DNA from: Adiantum capillus-veneris
Lineage: Eukaryota > Streptophyta > Polypodiopsida > Polypodiales > Pteridaceae
Length of the DNA: 64,000 nucleotides
Direction of reading: 5' to 3'
Assembly (NCBI GenBank): GCA_014529385.2
Contig: CM043949.1
Coordinates: forward strand, 146,981,850 to 147,045,849
The notes beneath the pieces were generated by a model. The model was not told the origin of the DNA, searched no databases, and was given only the letters and a program-made list of their open reading frames with translations. Positions 31,324 to 43,759 of this stretch are shown piece after piece. Position numbers and translations under genes: made by a program. Each line of letters starts with the position of its first letter. Positions within the stretch are counted from its first letter, which is position 1.

Positions 31324-32780
31324 TCAACTGGCCAAACACCCATCACATTGATCGTACTATCCTTATCTATTCTTTTGATCATATAGAAGAATAAAGAGTA
31401 GTGAGACAATTTTGAATCCTCACTAAGAACTCCACCCACATCGTTACTTGTGTTTTCTATTCTTCTCCCTCGCACTCCGCATGCACCGTGCACTCTTCAA
31501 GTATATCAGAGCCAAAGGTTGCAGTGTTACTTCCCTCTCGATGTTTCCCTCTTCCTGGCGAGTTTCATATCGGTTACAGATCAAAGATCGAAGCTTCCAT
31601 GGCCATGGAAGCATTGTGAGCTCAGCACTTAGAGATCACGCATCAAGGCCACAAGAGGTGAAAGATTGAGCTTTCTGTGAACTGAAAGAAAGAGAGAAGC
31701 AGATTGCTTAATTTATGACAGATTGATAGTAGGTAACTGTTTTGCTCAGAACTTTAGCTACAAAACTCCGATTCAAAAAAAAATTTAATCAAAACGTAGA
31801 TCTTTTTGAGCTCTACCACATTGTAGAAGAACTCATTAATTGGTTCCAAGTACATATATGTCAAAAAACAAAACTACATAAGCTGTTTTCTTAAGACAGG
31901 TTGTGCATTTGAGTTGAGTAAGAGAGGAGAGAGAGTGTAGAAGAGAGAGAAAGAGATAGCTTCATCTCAACTTCAACATTGAAGGCCTCAAATACACAAA
32001 CTCTCGACGATGAAGAGAAAGCGTATACAACAAAAAGAAAGAGGGATTGTGTGTGTAGTATGACACACACACACACACACACATTGATTCTCGGTAATGA
32101 CAATCCGTTTTCTTGGCTTACGGCATCGATGACTTTTCCTCCGACATCGACATGTATAAGTGAGGTGCCTCTTCCATAGAGGAGTGACACCAAACATTGG
32201 TATCGATGTCAGCAACATCAATTACAGGTTTTCACATGCTCTTTGGCATTGCAGAGAGTGAGACAAAGATATAGTTTGTCGGCAGTGAGAGGCAGGTTAC
32301 AGATTGTTGTTAATAATGTTTATATGCATTTTTTTGAGAGCGGATTTGGATTTTCATATGCATGTTTGGCCATGATGTAGGTTCTCTGTGGTATTTCTTA
32401 TGCATAGCCATTGACGACTTCTGAGAGACAGCTCCCAAATATAGTTTTATACACACAGGGACAGTCACAAATTCTCTAAACACAGTAGATCTGCGAGTAT
32501 CTTTGGTAGTGACAACCATTATTGTTCTAGTGGAAGTTTGATCCTACAACCGAGAGCATAGAAGACCCTGCAAAATAAAGAAATAGCAAGCTATACACAA
32601 CAAAATCAATCAATCTACATACTTGGGTAGTCGCACAAGCACATAGTCGAGCTACACGTACAGAGAGAGACAAAGAGAGAGAAAGAAGGATAGAGCTTGC
32701 AAATGCGCCTCTTAGAGCAGAATGCTACACCGGCATGGTGAGAGAGGAGAGAGGAGAGGAGAGAAGAATAAACATAAGCT
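31324..32780. other. Unassigned region with a CA tract
   Basis: No coding domain in either strand. (CA)n at 32063-32083 and several GA-rich patches (31680-31700, 31920-31960, 32660-32690, 32735-32765). Confidence 0.45.
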
Positions 32781-34578
32781 GTAATGGAAATGGCCTATGA
32801 ACTTTGAGAGTAGCGGAATTAGGAAATTAGATAAAGCAACTTTGTGAGATTACTTTGTGAGCATAGCGGGTGAACTTAATTGATGGTAGCAACATAAACA
32901 TGGTGCTTAGTTAACTTGGCATGAGCAATACTTTTGTAAGAGAGAGAGTTTAGAGAACATGACAACAATTGAGGACCGGATTCATACGGAGCCGGTGCCC
33001 CCTTCAATAGGCACTTGTATTATAGTTTCTCCCATCGACTTGGTACAATACAATCTTTGTGTTCCTTGTGACCTAAGTGATGCAATGAACATGGAAAGCT
33101 TCATGCATCACAAACATAACATAAACTTTGTAGAAAGCATTAACTATCCCAAACCTCAGTCCCAAGGCCTCAAACACCTTTGAAGGTGAAAAGAGCTAGC
33201 GGGGAGTGAGGGTAGGGAAGAGGAAGAAGAAACATTCCATAGGAGAAAGAAATAGTTTCTCATTTCTCATCACTCTTCTTGCTAGCATACATAATAGCAT
33301 AGTAATGAAGATGCAGAAGATGGCAAGCTTAAGCATTGAAGCATGGCTCTTGGTTGGATTTGCATTCCATAGCCAAGAGTGTTGGTGTAGGCTCTCACTT
33401 CTCACAAGCTTGGAGAAGGAGGTGGAGTTCCTCCACTTTCACCAAGTGAGAATCATTCCCCCAAAATGAGTGTGTGTGTGTGTGGTGTATATTTCCCCAG
33501 CACCCCCCTTGCTTGCTTGGGGCGAGTTGTAGCTTTTACACATGTTTCAAGCTCATTGGACCCCTCTCCCCCCTAGCCAATCACATGCAACATGCATTCA
33601 AGTACATGGGTAGTGTTTGGACACGTGTCCTCCTTACCCCTTAGAGAGAGAGAGAGCTTGAAAATATCTAGATATTTGTTGGGTGGAACTAGAAGCTCAT
33701 TGGACCCCTCTTTAGCCCAACCAATAGAATTCAAGCACACCATGTGATTAAGCATAGGGAGAGTCTGACATGTGTCCCATGTGCCCTTTGAGAAAAGGGA
33801 TGCCCTTTGGGTGAGTGGAAGGTTAAGTCAAAGATTCCCCTAACTTTGGGACTTTCATGCATAGGAAGATTCTCAAGCACCTTCCTCATTAAGTGTGTAG
33901 GGTCTCTTTTTGACTCAAGCATCTTACCCCCCCATGCTTGGGAAGCTTCTCAAGCACCTTCCTCATTAAGTTTGTAGGGTCTCTTTTTGACTCAAGCACC
34001 TTATTTCCCATGCATGGGAAGCTTCTCAAGCACCTTCCTCATTAAGTATGACAAGCACCTCAAGTACCTTAGTCATCAAGCATGACAAGCACCTCAAGCA
34101 CCTTAGTCATCAAGCACGACAAGCACCTTAGTCATCAAGCACAACAAGCACCTCAAGCTTAAGTCGGGCTCCCACCTCAAGCTCAGCCCTAGCTTGCCTA
34201 AGGTCAAAGGACTTTTAACACTAACCATTGGAGGTCTTTAATGAAGCTAACCCTAAGGTATTTTAAGTTCCATTAGATGTACATTGTTCTTTGATAGACT
34301 AATTCCTTTTGGACCCATATTGAGATGTAACCATCTCTCCTCTTGGTCCCCTGTTGAGATAAGTCTAGAAGCACTTATTGCACATTGCCCTTTGGTAGAC
34401 CATCTCCTTTTGGACCCGTATTGAGATGCAACCATCTCTCCTTTTGGTCCCCTGCTGAGATAGGTCTAGAAGCACATGTCTCTATTCTAACTTTTGTTCT
34501 CGCTTATTCTCCCACATTAAATGATTAATTTAATATGAGAAAATCATTTGGGTAAGCTAGATATTAGATTTTATGACA
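32781..34578 (-). repeat. Diverged lone LTR of the 34.8-43.1 kb chromovirus family
   Basis: Starts TGTAATGGAA and ends TTTTATGACA like the LTR at 34772-36394, and shares with it the GATAGCAACA-, TTGAGGACCGGAT-, GAGCCGGT- and TGTGTTCCTT-containing stretches. It is longer (1798 bp) because of internal tandem duplications. No matching target duplication (TAAGC left, CAGGC right) and no internal element sequence adjoin it, so it is an old solo LTR or a rearranged copy. Confidence 0.75.
33868..34170. repeat. Two tandem-repeat families inside the lone LTR
   Basis: A unit of about 80 bp (TTCTCAAGCACCTTCCTCAT ... TTGACTCAAGCA) occurs about two and a half times from 33868. It is followed by four units of about 27 bp based on GACAAGCACCTCAAGCACC with TTAGTCATCAAGCA. 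At 34268-34475 a further unit of about 108 bp is duplicated (TGAGATGTAACCATCTCTCC and its copy). Confidence 0.8.
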
Positions 34579-34771
34579 CAGGCACTGGGTGCAATCTCAC
34601 TGTGCAAGAGTGAGCATTTTCTTATATCATGTATTTATTTATAGATTTTTAAAATGCTCAAAATGAATACAAACCGGCCATTCGGACATAAAATGGCTAT
34701 ATCTCATAAAGAGCACTTAATTATGAAATATCCTCAAATGTGATATCTTTTCGTATAATCCAAAGAGCACT
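34579..34771. other. Spacer between two LTRs
   Basis: AT-rich sequence of 193 bp; nothing recognised. Confidence 0.4.
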
Positions 34772-36394
34772 TGTAACGGAATTAAGCTAATAACAGTGAT
34801 TGTAGGCGGAATTAAAGTGATAGTAGTGAGCATTTCATTAAGAGATTTCCTAATGAAGATATAGAGAGAGCTTGATTGAGGATAGCAACACAAACATTAC
34901 ACCTAGTTAGCTTGGCATGAACAATACTTGTAAAAGAGAGAGAAATAGAGAAACTGATAACAATCGAGGAACGGATTTATTTGGAGCCGGTCCCCCCTCC
35001 AAAAGGCTTTTGTATTACATGTTCTCACATAAAGAGAGACTTGGTACAATACAATCTTTGTGTTCCTTAAGACCTCTTTGATGCCATGAATATGAAAAGC
35101 TTCATGCACCAATATTATGCCCAAAACAAAATTAACTTACTTGCAATAGACAAGAATTTTTCCATGGCCTCAATCCCAAGAGCTCAAACACCTTCAAAGG
35201 TGGAGAGAGCTGGCAGGGAGTGAGGGAAGTGAAGAGGAAGAAGATGTAGCATATGAAAAAGAAGTATTCTTCTCACGTATCATCACTCTTAGAGCATAAC
35301 TTAGCATAGTAATGAAGAGGGAGAAATTTATGAGCATGCTTGAAGCTTGGCTCTTGTTTGAATTTGCATTCCATAGCCAAGAGTTGTTGGTGTATGCTCT
35401 CTACTTATCAAGCTTGGAGAAGGAAATGACTTTTGCAACACATGCATGTGTGTAAAAATGAAATCTTGTGAGCTACAAGTGTGTGTGTGTGAGAGAGAGA
35501 GAGAGAGGGGTCGACCTAGCTTGATTGCTCTAGCTTTCAAGAAGCTTATTCGCTCCAGCCTGGTGCTAGCCAATGAGAAGTCTAGTTCATTTCAAGCAAG
35601 GGGTGTAGCATTCTAAAAAGTGTCCTTCTTTCCCCCTTTGAGAGAAAGGTTAATTCATTAATTAAATGAAGCTGAATTCTTATTGTCTCTCAAGGTGAAT
35701 TGGCCAATAGGAATTAAGCTTACAGATGGTCTGCTCAATTCTCATTGGACCCCTTGGTAGTTTGTCCAATAGGGATAAAGGAGATCCTAATTCTTATTGG
35801 TTCTTTTTGTGGTCTATCCAATAAGGTTTAAGCTTGTTTTTATAAATCTTAATTCTCATTGGTCCTTCATATTGGCCATTTAATAGGATTCAGGCTTGGT
35901 TGGGGGAAACATGGCTAGGAGCCTAACATATGTCCTTTATGCTTTATGTGAAAGGGTGACTCTTGGTGAGTGTGCATGTGTGTGTTCTCTCTCATCTTCC
36001 TACAAGGAGGGCTCACCCCATGCAAGTGGGAGATCCACTTAGCCACTTGCACCCACTAGGTGACCTTAGTCCAATATTTCAAAGGTTTAAAATACCTAGC
36101 AATGGCAATAGTCTATCACATTGGTTCTTTTAACATTAACCTTTGGGGACTTTAATGAATCTTAACCTAAGGTCTTTTAGAGCTCCATTAACTCTACATT
36201 TCGCTTTGCTATACCTCTCTCCATTTGGACCCTTATTGAGATATGCTTATCTCTCCTCTTGGTCCGCTGCTGAGAATAGATCTAGTAGCACATATCCGTA
36301 TTCTAACTCTTGTTCCCTTTTATCTTCCCATATTAAATGATCAATTTAGTATGAGAAAATCATAAAAGATAGGTAGATATTAGATTTTATGACA
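34772..36394 (-). repeat. 3' LTR of the 34.8-43.1 kb chromovirus
   Basis: Begins TGTAACGGAATTAAGC, ends ATTTTATGACA on the plus strand. Contains a short GT/GA microsatellite at 35480-35510. No open frames of note. Confidence 0.9.
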
Positions 36395-36765
36395 TTATCT
36401 CTCTCTTGAAATCATAGTTGTCCTCGACTATGAAGTGAAGAAGGTAAAGCCTAGTCATTAGTCCATGGTTTTCTAGTGGTTAAGGTATCCCTTTCTACCC
36501 TATGACATCATTCCACAATGGATGACTAATCCATTTGTTGCTTGAGAGACTCAGCTGCCGCAAGCATGTCTGCTCTTTAGTCCATATCATACTTTCAAAG
36601 TAGAGTGGCAAATTCTACTTGGTGTTTGGGAGATGTCGTCACCATAAATTACATGATTCTAAGCATGCATACTTCTTAAATTTGTGCACAATAAAAGAAA
36701 AAGAGAGAGTCTTATAAGACAAAAACATTGTTTATTTAATATGCATTTACATTTGCTTACTCTAT

Positions 36766-37380
36766 TGTATCATTGTAAGCATCGACAAGGTTCATATTAT
36801 CCTTAAGTTGTGTTCCTTGCATCCATCTAGTATCTTCAAAAGGATAATTCTTCAATTTAATAAGATACCGTTGGATAATCTTACCATGTCTTAGCACCTT
36901 ATCTTCATGTCAAAGGATGGATTTGAGTTGAAGCACCTCTTCTTGATCCTCGATCTCTGGAGGGTCTTCAATTATTGCTTCTCTTGGTGGCTCTCCTTTG
37001 TAAGGCTTGAGTAAGCTCACATGAAAATCATTGTGTATGAGCCAATGATTGGGCAACTTTAATTGATAATCCATCTCATTGATTGACTTAAGAATTTGAA
37101 AAGGACCATAGTATCTTTTTGCTAACTTAGCATAATACTTATGGTGACCCGTAGGATTCTTGCCCGTAGTTTGCCTTAGACGAGCCTCGGGGAACTTTAG
37201 CAAGAGCCAATCATTGTGGTTAAAAGCTAAGGCTCTTTTGTGCTTGTTAGCAGCATCCTTTTGCCTTTGCTGTGAGATGGATATAGCCTCTTTAATCTTT
37301 TGAAAAGATTCTTGTAGATCTCGGCTATACTCATTAGCAGCCGAAGATCTTCCCATGTACCTTAAGTAGCAAGGGGCTTT
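36766..37380 (-). pseudogene. Chromovirus integrase C-terminus and chromodomain
   Basis: Sense frame from 37356: QKDAANKHKRALAFNHNDWL and ARLRQTTGKNPTGHHKYYAK, then YYGPFQILKSINEMDYQLKL and HNDFHVSLLKPYKGE, the usual gypsy C-terminal module. After one stop at 36910 the frame continues DKVLRHGKIIQRYLIKLKN and FEDTRWMQGTQL, a chromodomain that in chromoviruses directs integration to particular chromatin. The 3' UTR runs from 36766 to 36408. Confidence 0.85.
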
Positions 37381-38319
37381 TAGATCTTCCCTCTATGACC
37401 TCGAAAGGTGCCTTTCCTATAGAAGTATGTACAATCTTATTGTAGACATACTCTACAAGGGTAAGTATTTCTCATACTTACCCTTGTAGACATACTCTAC
37501 AAGGGTAAGTATTTCTCATATTGTGAGCATTGATCTACTTCCGTAACATAGGCTTTTAGTAGATCTAGGAAGGTTAATTATCTCACTTTTGCCATCCGTT
37601 AGATTCTCAAAGAGACCCTTCCAAAAATTATTAATCATTCTAGGATCTCTATCCGACACTATGGATGTTGGCAAGCCATGGTATTTGAAAATCTAGGATA
37701 TAAAGTGGGTTGCCATTTGATGTGCCTCAATAGTCTTTTGACAGATATAAAGTGTGCTTGTTTGCTAAACCTATCGACTATTGTCCATATTCTTGTATTC
37801 CCATGGGAATAGACTTGGGCAATCCAAAGATAAAATCCATGGATATGATCTCTCATAATAAATTAGGAATTGGCAATGGCTAGAGGAATCCAGGTTGCTT
37901 CCTTCTATCATACTTCGTCTTTTGGCATACCACGCATTTTGAAATATACTCTTGTATGTCTATTTTCATGGTAGGCCAATAGAAGTACGTCTCTAGTCCT
38001 TGAAGAGTAGGTTGAATCCCTCTATGCCCTACATAAGGAGGTGCATGGGATTCATACATTACTTTCTCACAGAGTGAGTTAGTAGCACATAGCCTATTAC
38101 AATAGAGAAGATAACCATCCTACAACGTGAATGGTTCCTCTTTCTTCCCTAATGCAAGGGCTGAAATCACATCCTTAAAATTGAGATCAATAGCATACTC
38201 ATCTATCATTAAAGATAGATCATAGTTGCTATAGATACCGCATTTACTCTTGGTCGTCGTGATAGTGCATCAACCACTTGATTGTGCTTGCCAGTAATGT
38301 GAGCAATATGGAAATTAAA
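37381..38319 (-). pseudogene. Chromovirus integrase core (heavily broken)
   Basis: From about 38060 the sense strand reads HAPPYVGHRGIQPTLQG and CVVCQKTKYDRRKQPG (H2C2 zinc domain), then MDFIFGLPKSI, TIVDRFSKQAHFI and, after further stops, a [16 protein letters not shown] block containing the second catalytic Asp. The Glu-containing region falls near a local duplication at 37441-37520 and is not readable. Confidence 0.75.
37441..37520. repeat. 36-bp direct repeat with an embedded palindrome
   Basis: Bases 37441-37476 recur at 37485-37520, separated by CTTACCCT. The junction creates a perfect 13-bp inverted repeat (ACAAGGGTAAGTA at 37455-37467 against 37475-37487, 7-base loop). The other chromoviruses here lack it; it is a copy-specific rearrangement in the integrase. 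Confidence 0.85.
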
Positions 38320-39419
38320 TTACGAAAGAAAATTTGCCCAGCTCATTTGTTTTTTGAAGAGATTGGTTTGCATCATGAAGTACTTGAGGCTTTGGTGATC
38401 CGTTTGTAGGATGAATGGAGTACCCAAAAGATAGTGCTTCCATGAGTCTAGAACGTGTAGAACAGCTATTAGCTCTTTTTTGTATATGCCCAATACTTTC
38501 TCATCAAAATTGAGTCTTCGACTCTCGTATGCTATGGCATGCCCTTCTTGAAGCAAAACTTCTCCAAGGAAAACACCACAAGCATCACATTGGACCTCAA
38601 ATGGCTTTGAGAGATCAGATAGTGTAAGTACAGGATGAGAGATAAGTTTCTCTTTGAGCTTCTCAAAAGCAACTTGCTCTTTCGCAATCCATGTATACTA
38701 AACGTTCTTTTTTGTTAAGTCATGTAATGGTCCTGCTACTTGAAGCATCTATAGTATGCACACATATCAATAAAACTTCGTAGCTAGTGTAGATTCCTAG
38801 GATTGGGCCATCCCTTTATTACCTCTAACTTTGCTGCATCCATACGGATGCCATTTTGAGAGATAATGTGACCTAAGTATTGAATCTCTTGTAGGGAAAA
38901 TTCACTCTTCTTTTGATTAATGAAAAGCTTATTCTCTCCCAGAACTTGAAAGATTACCTAAAGATGTTTCTTATGCTCCTCAAGAGAATTGGATTAGATA
39001 ATATTATTATCAAAGAACACTCCAGTAAACTTACCGTGGGGCCTAAAATTTTTCTCCATTAAGCGGTTGAATATGACTAAAGCATTTTTCAAGCCAAAAG
39101 GCATGACAAGATATTCATAAAGACCAAATGTCGTGCGAAAAGAAGTCTTTACAATATCTTCATTGACTATCTTTATTTGATGATAGCCACTATTAAGATC
39201 AATCCTACTGAAGTAGGTAGACCCTTGTAACTTATCAAATAGATCTTCAACCTGCGGCACAGAAAAAGTTATTTTTGATAGTGATCTATTTAGTGCTCTA
39301 TAGTCGACACGCATGCGATATGTGCCATCTTTCTTTTGTACTAAAAGGACTATTGAACAAACTGGAGAAGAGCTAGGCCTCACCATCCCTTTTTCTACCA
39401 GTTCATGTACTTGCCTCAT
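38320..39419 (-). pseudogene. Chromovirus RT and RNase H
   Basis: RT from 39419: VEKGMVRPSSSPVCS, KKDGTYRMRVDYRALN, YFSRIDLNSGYHQIKI (motif A), MPFGLKNALVIFNRLM and then GVFFDNNII where YVDDILV is expected. Motif C has become FFDNN, so both catalytic aspartates of that motif are altered or displaced. The thumb and RNase H follow through many stops; the frame 38556-38320 reads HAIAYESRRLNFDEKVLGIY and ELIAVLHVLDSWKHYL. Confidence 0.85.
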
Positions 39420-39736
39420 GATCTCCTCTTATTGAGCTTATGAAACTCAATAAGGGGGCTTATTAGGTGGTGAACTTCCTAGTAGAAGCTCTATTGCATG
39501 ATCATCATCCGCTTGTTTTGGAGGTAGATCTCTAGGGATATCATTAATAAAAACATCTTGTTATTCATTTAGAAAATTAGACAACTCTAATTTCTCTTGA
39601 TTCCCACCATTTATCTAGTAAAACTATTGGATCATTTATAGATTCCCTAACAAAAATCATGTACGTGGAAATTGAGCTTTTTATTGACTTATCAAAAGCA
39701 GACATATTTACAAGGGGTATGGTGTTACCCGACTCA

Positions 39737-40060
39737 TTAGCATCTTTGAAAAATGTTCTTTTGCATGTACTTGAAATATATTCTCCTTTCAGGGAACTTC
39801 ATATTGGCAGCCATGCGAGTGAACCATGGTGCCCCTAAGATAACATCCTCATGCTGGAGAAGGGAGATGAAGAAGTCCTCTTGGTCAACGTAGCTTTGGA
39901 CATGAAGCCTCAATTTCCCAATCACGAGAGTAATAGAGGTGTTTTTCCACTTGAAAGCCCCATCAGCCTTCACAGTGTCTCCCATCTCTTATTCTTGTAT
40001 GCCTAATTTGGTAGCAAACTCCATTGATATAAATTTGTGAGTTGAGCCACGGTCCAAAAC
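39737..40060 (-). pseudogene. Chromovirus protease
   Basis: LDRGSTHKFISMEFATKLG near 40050-40000 is the active-site block with D-R-G in place of D-S-G. After one stop comes HEDVILGAPWF, the distal retropepsin block. Here Arg at the Ser position is most easily read as decay, since the neighbouring domains are also damaged. Confidence 0.75.
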
Positions 40061-40199
40061 GATAAAGGCATCATGCTCTCTCACCTTCTTTTCCCAAGCA
40101 TAGGAAAGGGGAGATCCTTTACAATGAGCATCCCCTTTTGGAGTTTCAACCATAAAAGCTCTAGGAGGCTCACTGCGTGCATTTCTTTGAAGGCAAGTG

Positions 40200-41622
40200 T
40201 GATAGCCATGACCTTGCTCCTTGCACTTGAATCACTTGTTGTCCTTGAGAAGATGCTCTAGCTCTTTGGGAGAGAGTCTATTATTACCTTTGTAGAGTCC
40301 TTTCTCCTTAGCTTTTTTGTTCTTGTTGTTAGAGTTGCCTTTAGAAGAATTTGGAGCATTGTTCTTCCCTCTAGGCTCATTTCAGTCTTTAATTTCCATG
40401 GGCTTAGAATTCCTCTTAGCCCCTTGGAAATTAATTTGTGAAGCAACCATAGTATGGTGTATGACCGCAAAAATAGTCCTAGGCCTTTGAGAGTTGACAT
40501 ACTCGGACATGTCTTCAGATATCACATCAGAAAATTGTCGTTTTTGTTCTCCAAAATCTATCTTTTTGTAGACAATGGCTTTGAGATGTAAATCCCAAAA
40601 CTTCTTTACATACTTATGGATAGACTCGTAGGACACGGCTTCAAGCTTCACCATTCCGCTAGAACTTTTTCTTTGGCATCGCTTGCTAGAAATTGCTTCA
40701 TTATGGAAGCTCTTAGAACTTTCCATGTCTTTGAAGCCTCGCCATCAGCTCATGGGATGGCCCACCATTGTCTAGCAAACTTTTGAAAATGCATTGCTAC
40801 ATGTCGTAGCTTAGAGGACTCTTTGAAGCCCTCATCTCCAAAGGCTGTATCAAATTGCCAGATAAAGGCCAAGACTTTGTTCGTGGCACCAAAGGTTCCA
40901 TCATAGGTGAGAAAAGAGATGTTCTTTTCTCCATCCTTAAACTTATTGAGCTTGTTAGACCTTTTCCAAGTAGCATAAGACTTTCGATGCCCTCTCCTCT
41001 TGGGCTCTTTGGGAGATAAGCTGCTACTTTCATTGGAAGAGGAGGAAGGTGATGAAGATGGAGAAGTGGGCGACCTCTTTCTCTCCCTTTTCTTTTTTTG
41101 ATTCCTTTCTTCTCTCTTGGAATTAAGAGGAGGACTATGCGGCAATATTTTCCTCTTTAGAGGAATTGGAGATCTTCGTAACCGCTATCTTCATGGAGCT
41201 GCATCTTTCGAAGGGTTTGGAGACTCGCTTCTTTTTACTTCTTATGGTCCCTCCTCTTCTCAGAGCACCGGGGAGATTCCTCTTTTGGAAGTCTCACCAA
41301 GAGGATTCCTAGGCACTCTCTCTTGTTGGGGAGTTTGGAGAATCCCATGGGTGTGAAGTTGTTGGACAACTTCACCTTGTAGAGCACGGTTGACCACGGC
41401 TTGTTGTAGCCTGGTGACAAGATAATCCACAAGCATAGGGGCATCATTAGTAACACCTTCATGTGCAAAATCAAAGTCATCAATATTCATTCTACTCTCT
41501 TTATTATTGTCAGCCATGCTAACAAAATTTAGGTGTATGCTAACTTGTTCTTTGGCAACTTTAAAACCTCTCGTAAAAAGCTTAAGTACCTCTCTTTTCT
41601 TAAGCAAGAAAAGAGAAACCAA
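40200..41622 (-). pseudogene. Chromovirus Gag
   Basis: The probable start is MADNNKESRMNIDDFDF near 41515. A broken Arg/Ser-rich segment (PPLNSKREERNQKKK; SPTSPSSSPSSSS) precedes the capsid-like LTYDGTFGATNKVLAF and FQKFARQWWA. The capsid continues in the frame 40726-40382, and a zinc knuckle FKCKEQGHGYHTC lies near 40205-40240 with its first Cys codon changed to a stop. The Gag at 63 kb aligns with this one over the Arg/Ser-rich and capsid parts. Confidence 0.85.
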
Positions 41623-41637
41623 TAGCTTCGATACTAA

Positions 41638-43107
41638 TGTAATAGAATTATGCTAATAACATTGATTGTAGCGGAATTAAAGTGATAGTAGTGAGCATTT
41701 CATTAAGAGAATTCCTAATGAAGATAGAGAGAGATCTTGACTGAGGATAGCAACACAAACATTACACCTAGTTAGCTTGGCATGAACTTGTAAAAGAGAG
41801 AGAAATAGAGAAAATGGTAACAATTGAGGACCGGATTTATTTGGAGTCGGTCCCCCCTCCAAAAGGCTTTTGTATTATATGTTCTCCCATAAAGAGAGAC
41901 TTAATACAATACAATATTTGTGTTCCTTAAGAATTTTTTTAATTCCATTAGGATGGAAAGCTTCACGCACCAATATTATGCCCAAAATAATGATTTACTT
42001 ACTTGCAATAGACAAGAACTTGTCCTCGGTCTCAATCCCAAGACCTCAAACACCTTCAAAGGTGGAGAGAACTGGAAGGAAATGAGGGTAGTGAAGAAAG
42101 AAGATGTAGCATACGAGAAAGAAGTATTCTCTTCACATATCATCACTCTTAGAGCTTAACTTAGCATAGTAATGAAGAGGGAGAAGATGATAAGCATGCT
42201 TGAAGCTTGGCTCTTGCTTGGGTTTGCATTCCATAGCCAAGAGTTGTTGGTGTAGGCTGTCTACTTCTCAAGCTTGGAGAAGGAGATGACTTTTGCAACA
42301 CATGCATGTGTGTAAAAACGAAAGCTTGTGAGCTACAAATGTGAGAGAGAGAGGGGTCGTCCTAGCTTGATTGCTCTAGCTTTCAAGAAGCTTATTGGCT
42401 CAAGCCTCGTGCTAGCCAGTGAGAGGTCTAGTTCATTTCAAGCAAGGAGTGTAGCATTGTGACAAGTGTCCTTCTTTCCCCCTTTGAGAGAAAGGTTAAT
42501 TCATTAATTAAATGAAGCTAAATTCTTATTGTCTCTCAAGGTGAATTGGCCAATAGGAATTAAGCTTACACATGGTTTGCTTAGTTCTCATTGGATCCCT
42601 TCGTAGACTGTCCAATAGGAATAAAGGATATCTTAATTCTTATTGGTCCTTTTTGTGGTCTATCCAATAAGGTTTAAGCTTGTTTTTATAAAGCTTAATT
42701 CTCACTAGTCCTTCATATGGGCCATCCAATAGGATTCAGGCTTGGCTGGGGGAACATGGCTCAGAGCATGACATGTGTCATTTATGCTTTATGTGAAAGG
42801 GTGTCTCTTGGTGAGTGTGTGTGTGTGTCTCTCTATCTCATCTCCCTACAAGGAGGGCTCACCCCATGCAAGTGGGGGATCCACTTGGACACTTGCACCC
42901 ACTAGGTGACCCTAGTCCAATACTTCAAAAGTTTAAAGTACTCAGCTATGGCAATAGTCTATCCCATTGGTCCTAGGCCTAAGGAATTTTAACACTAACC
43001 TTTGGGGGCTTTAATGAAGCTTAACCTAAGGTCTTTTAAATCTCCATTAAGTGTACATTTCTCTTTGGTAGACCTCTCTCCATTTGGACCCTTAGTGAGA
43101 TAAGCCT
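41638..43107 (-). repeat. 5' LTR of the chromovirus, truncated
   Basis: Begins TGTAATAGAATTATGC and follows the 3' LTR to about position 1440 of it, then breaks off in a GATAAGCCTATGAGGATCAC stretch at the start of the CT array. Confidence 0.88.
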
Positions 43108-43114
43108 ATGAGGA

Positions 43115-43192
<78 letters not shown>

Positions 43193-43201
43193 CTTTTTCT
43201 G

Positions 43202-43262
43202 GGATCACAGCGTGCGCGCATAGATTTGACATGGGCTAATAGCCTACTGCGCGTCATGATCC
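43202..43262. repeat. 61-bp palindromic module a
   Basis: Left arm GGATCACAGCGTGCGCGC, right arm TGCGCGTCATGATCC; the arms pair imperfectly around a loop of about 28 bases. Confidence 0.75.
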
Positions 43263-43354
43263 ACAAGGGTAAGGAGGAAAATTAGAAACTTACTTCAAGC
43301 CTTTTAGGCAACAAGCCCCGATTTTAATGATTATTAAATTGAGTCTCTCTCTCC

Positions 43355-43407
<53 letters not shown>

Positions 43408-43426
43408 CCCCTCTCTCCCTCTCTCC

Positions 43427-43485
<59 letters not shown>

Positions 43486-43488
<3 letters not shown>

Positions 43489-43546
43489 TCACGACGCACG
43501 GGTTCATCTTTAAGCCAGGCTAGTTGTTGTCCGCACGTCGTGATCC
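43486..43546. repeat. 61-bp palindromic module b
   Basis: Left arm GGATCACGACGCACGG, right arm CCGCACGTCGTGATCC; the first 11 bases pair perfectly and the next few with G-T type changes. Confidence 0.85.
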
Positions 43547-43620
43547 ACAAGAGGATCGAGAAAAGTTTGTAATCTATATCCTGCATTGTAAGCAACAAGC
43601 CTCAACAGCTTTGTAGGATA

Positions 43621-43694
<74 letters not shown>

Positions 43695-43698
43695 GTAT

Positions 43699-43759
43699 GG
43701 ATCACGGTGCGCGGACACAAAATCAAGCAAAGAGAACACTCTACTGCGTGTCGTGATCC
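43699..43759. repeat. 61-bp palindromic module c
   Basis: Left arm GGATCACGGTGCGCGG, right arm CTGCGTGTCGTGATCC. Confidence 0.8.

Larger units (their letters stand above)
34772..43107 (-). mobile_element. Decayed Ty3/gypsy chromovirus, 5' LTR truncated
   Basis: 3' LTR 34772-36394 (1623 bp), polypurine tract AAGAGAGAGATAA (minus strand, 36395-36407), pol and gag on the minus strand, and a 5' LTR from 41638 that aligns with the 3' LTR until about 43107, where a (CT)n/palindrome array begins. About 180 bp of that LTR are missing, so no target duplication can be checked. Domain order is gag, protease, RT, RNase H, integrase, chromodomain. Every domain is damaged. Confidence 0.9.

Noticed and set aside
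33868-34170. CRISPR-like tandem repeats
   Set aside because: Units are contiguous and diverged, with no spacers, inside an LTR of a plant chromovirus.
36465-36515. tRNA-like TAGTGGTTAAGGTATCC (A-box-like)
   Set aside because: No B box or cloverleaf follows; the sequence lies in the chromovirus 3' UTR and recurs reversed near 63.78 kb.
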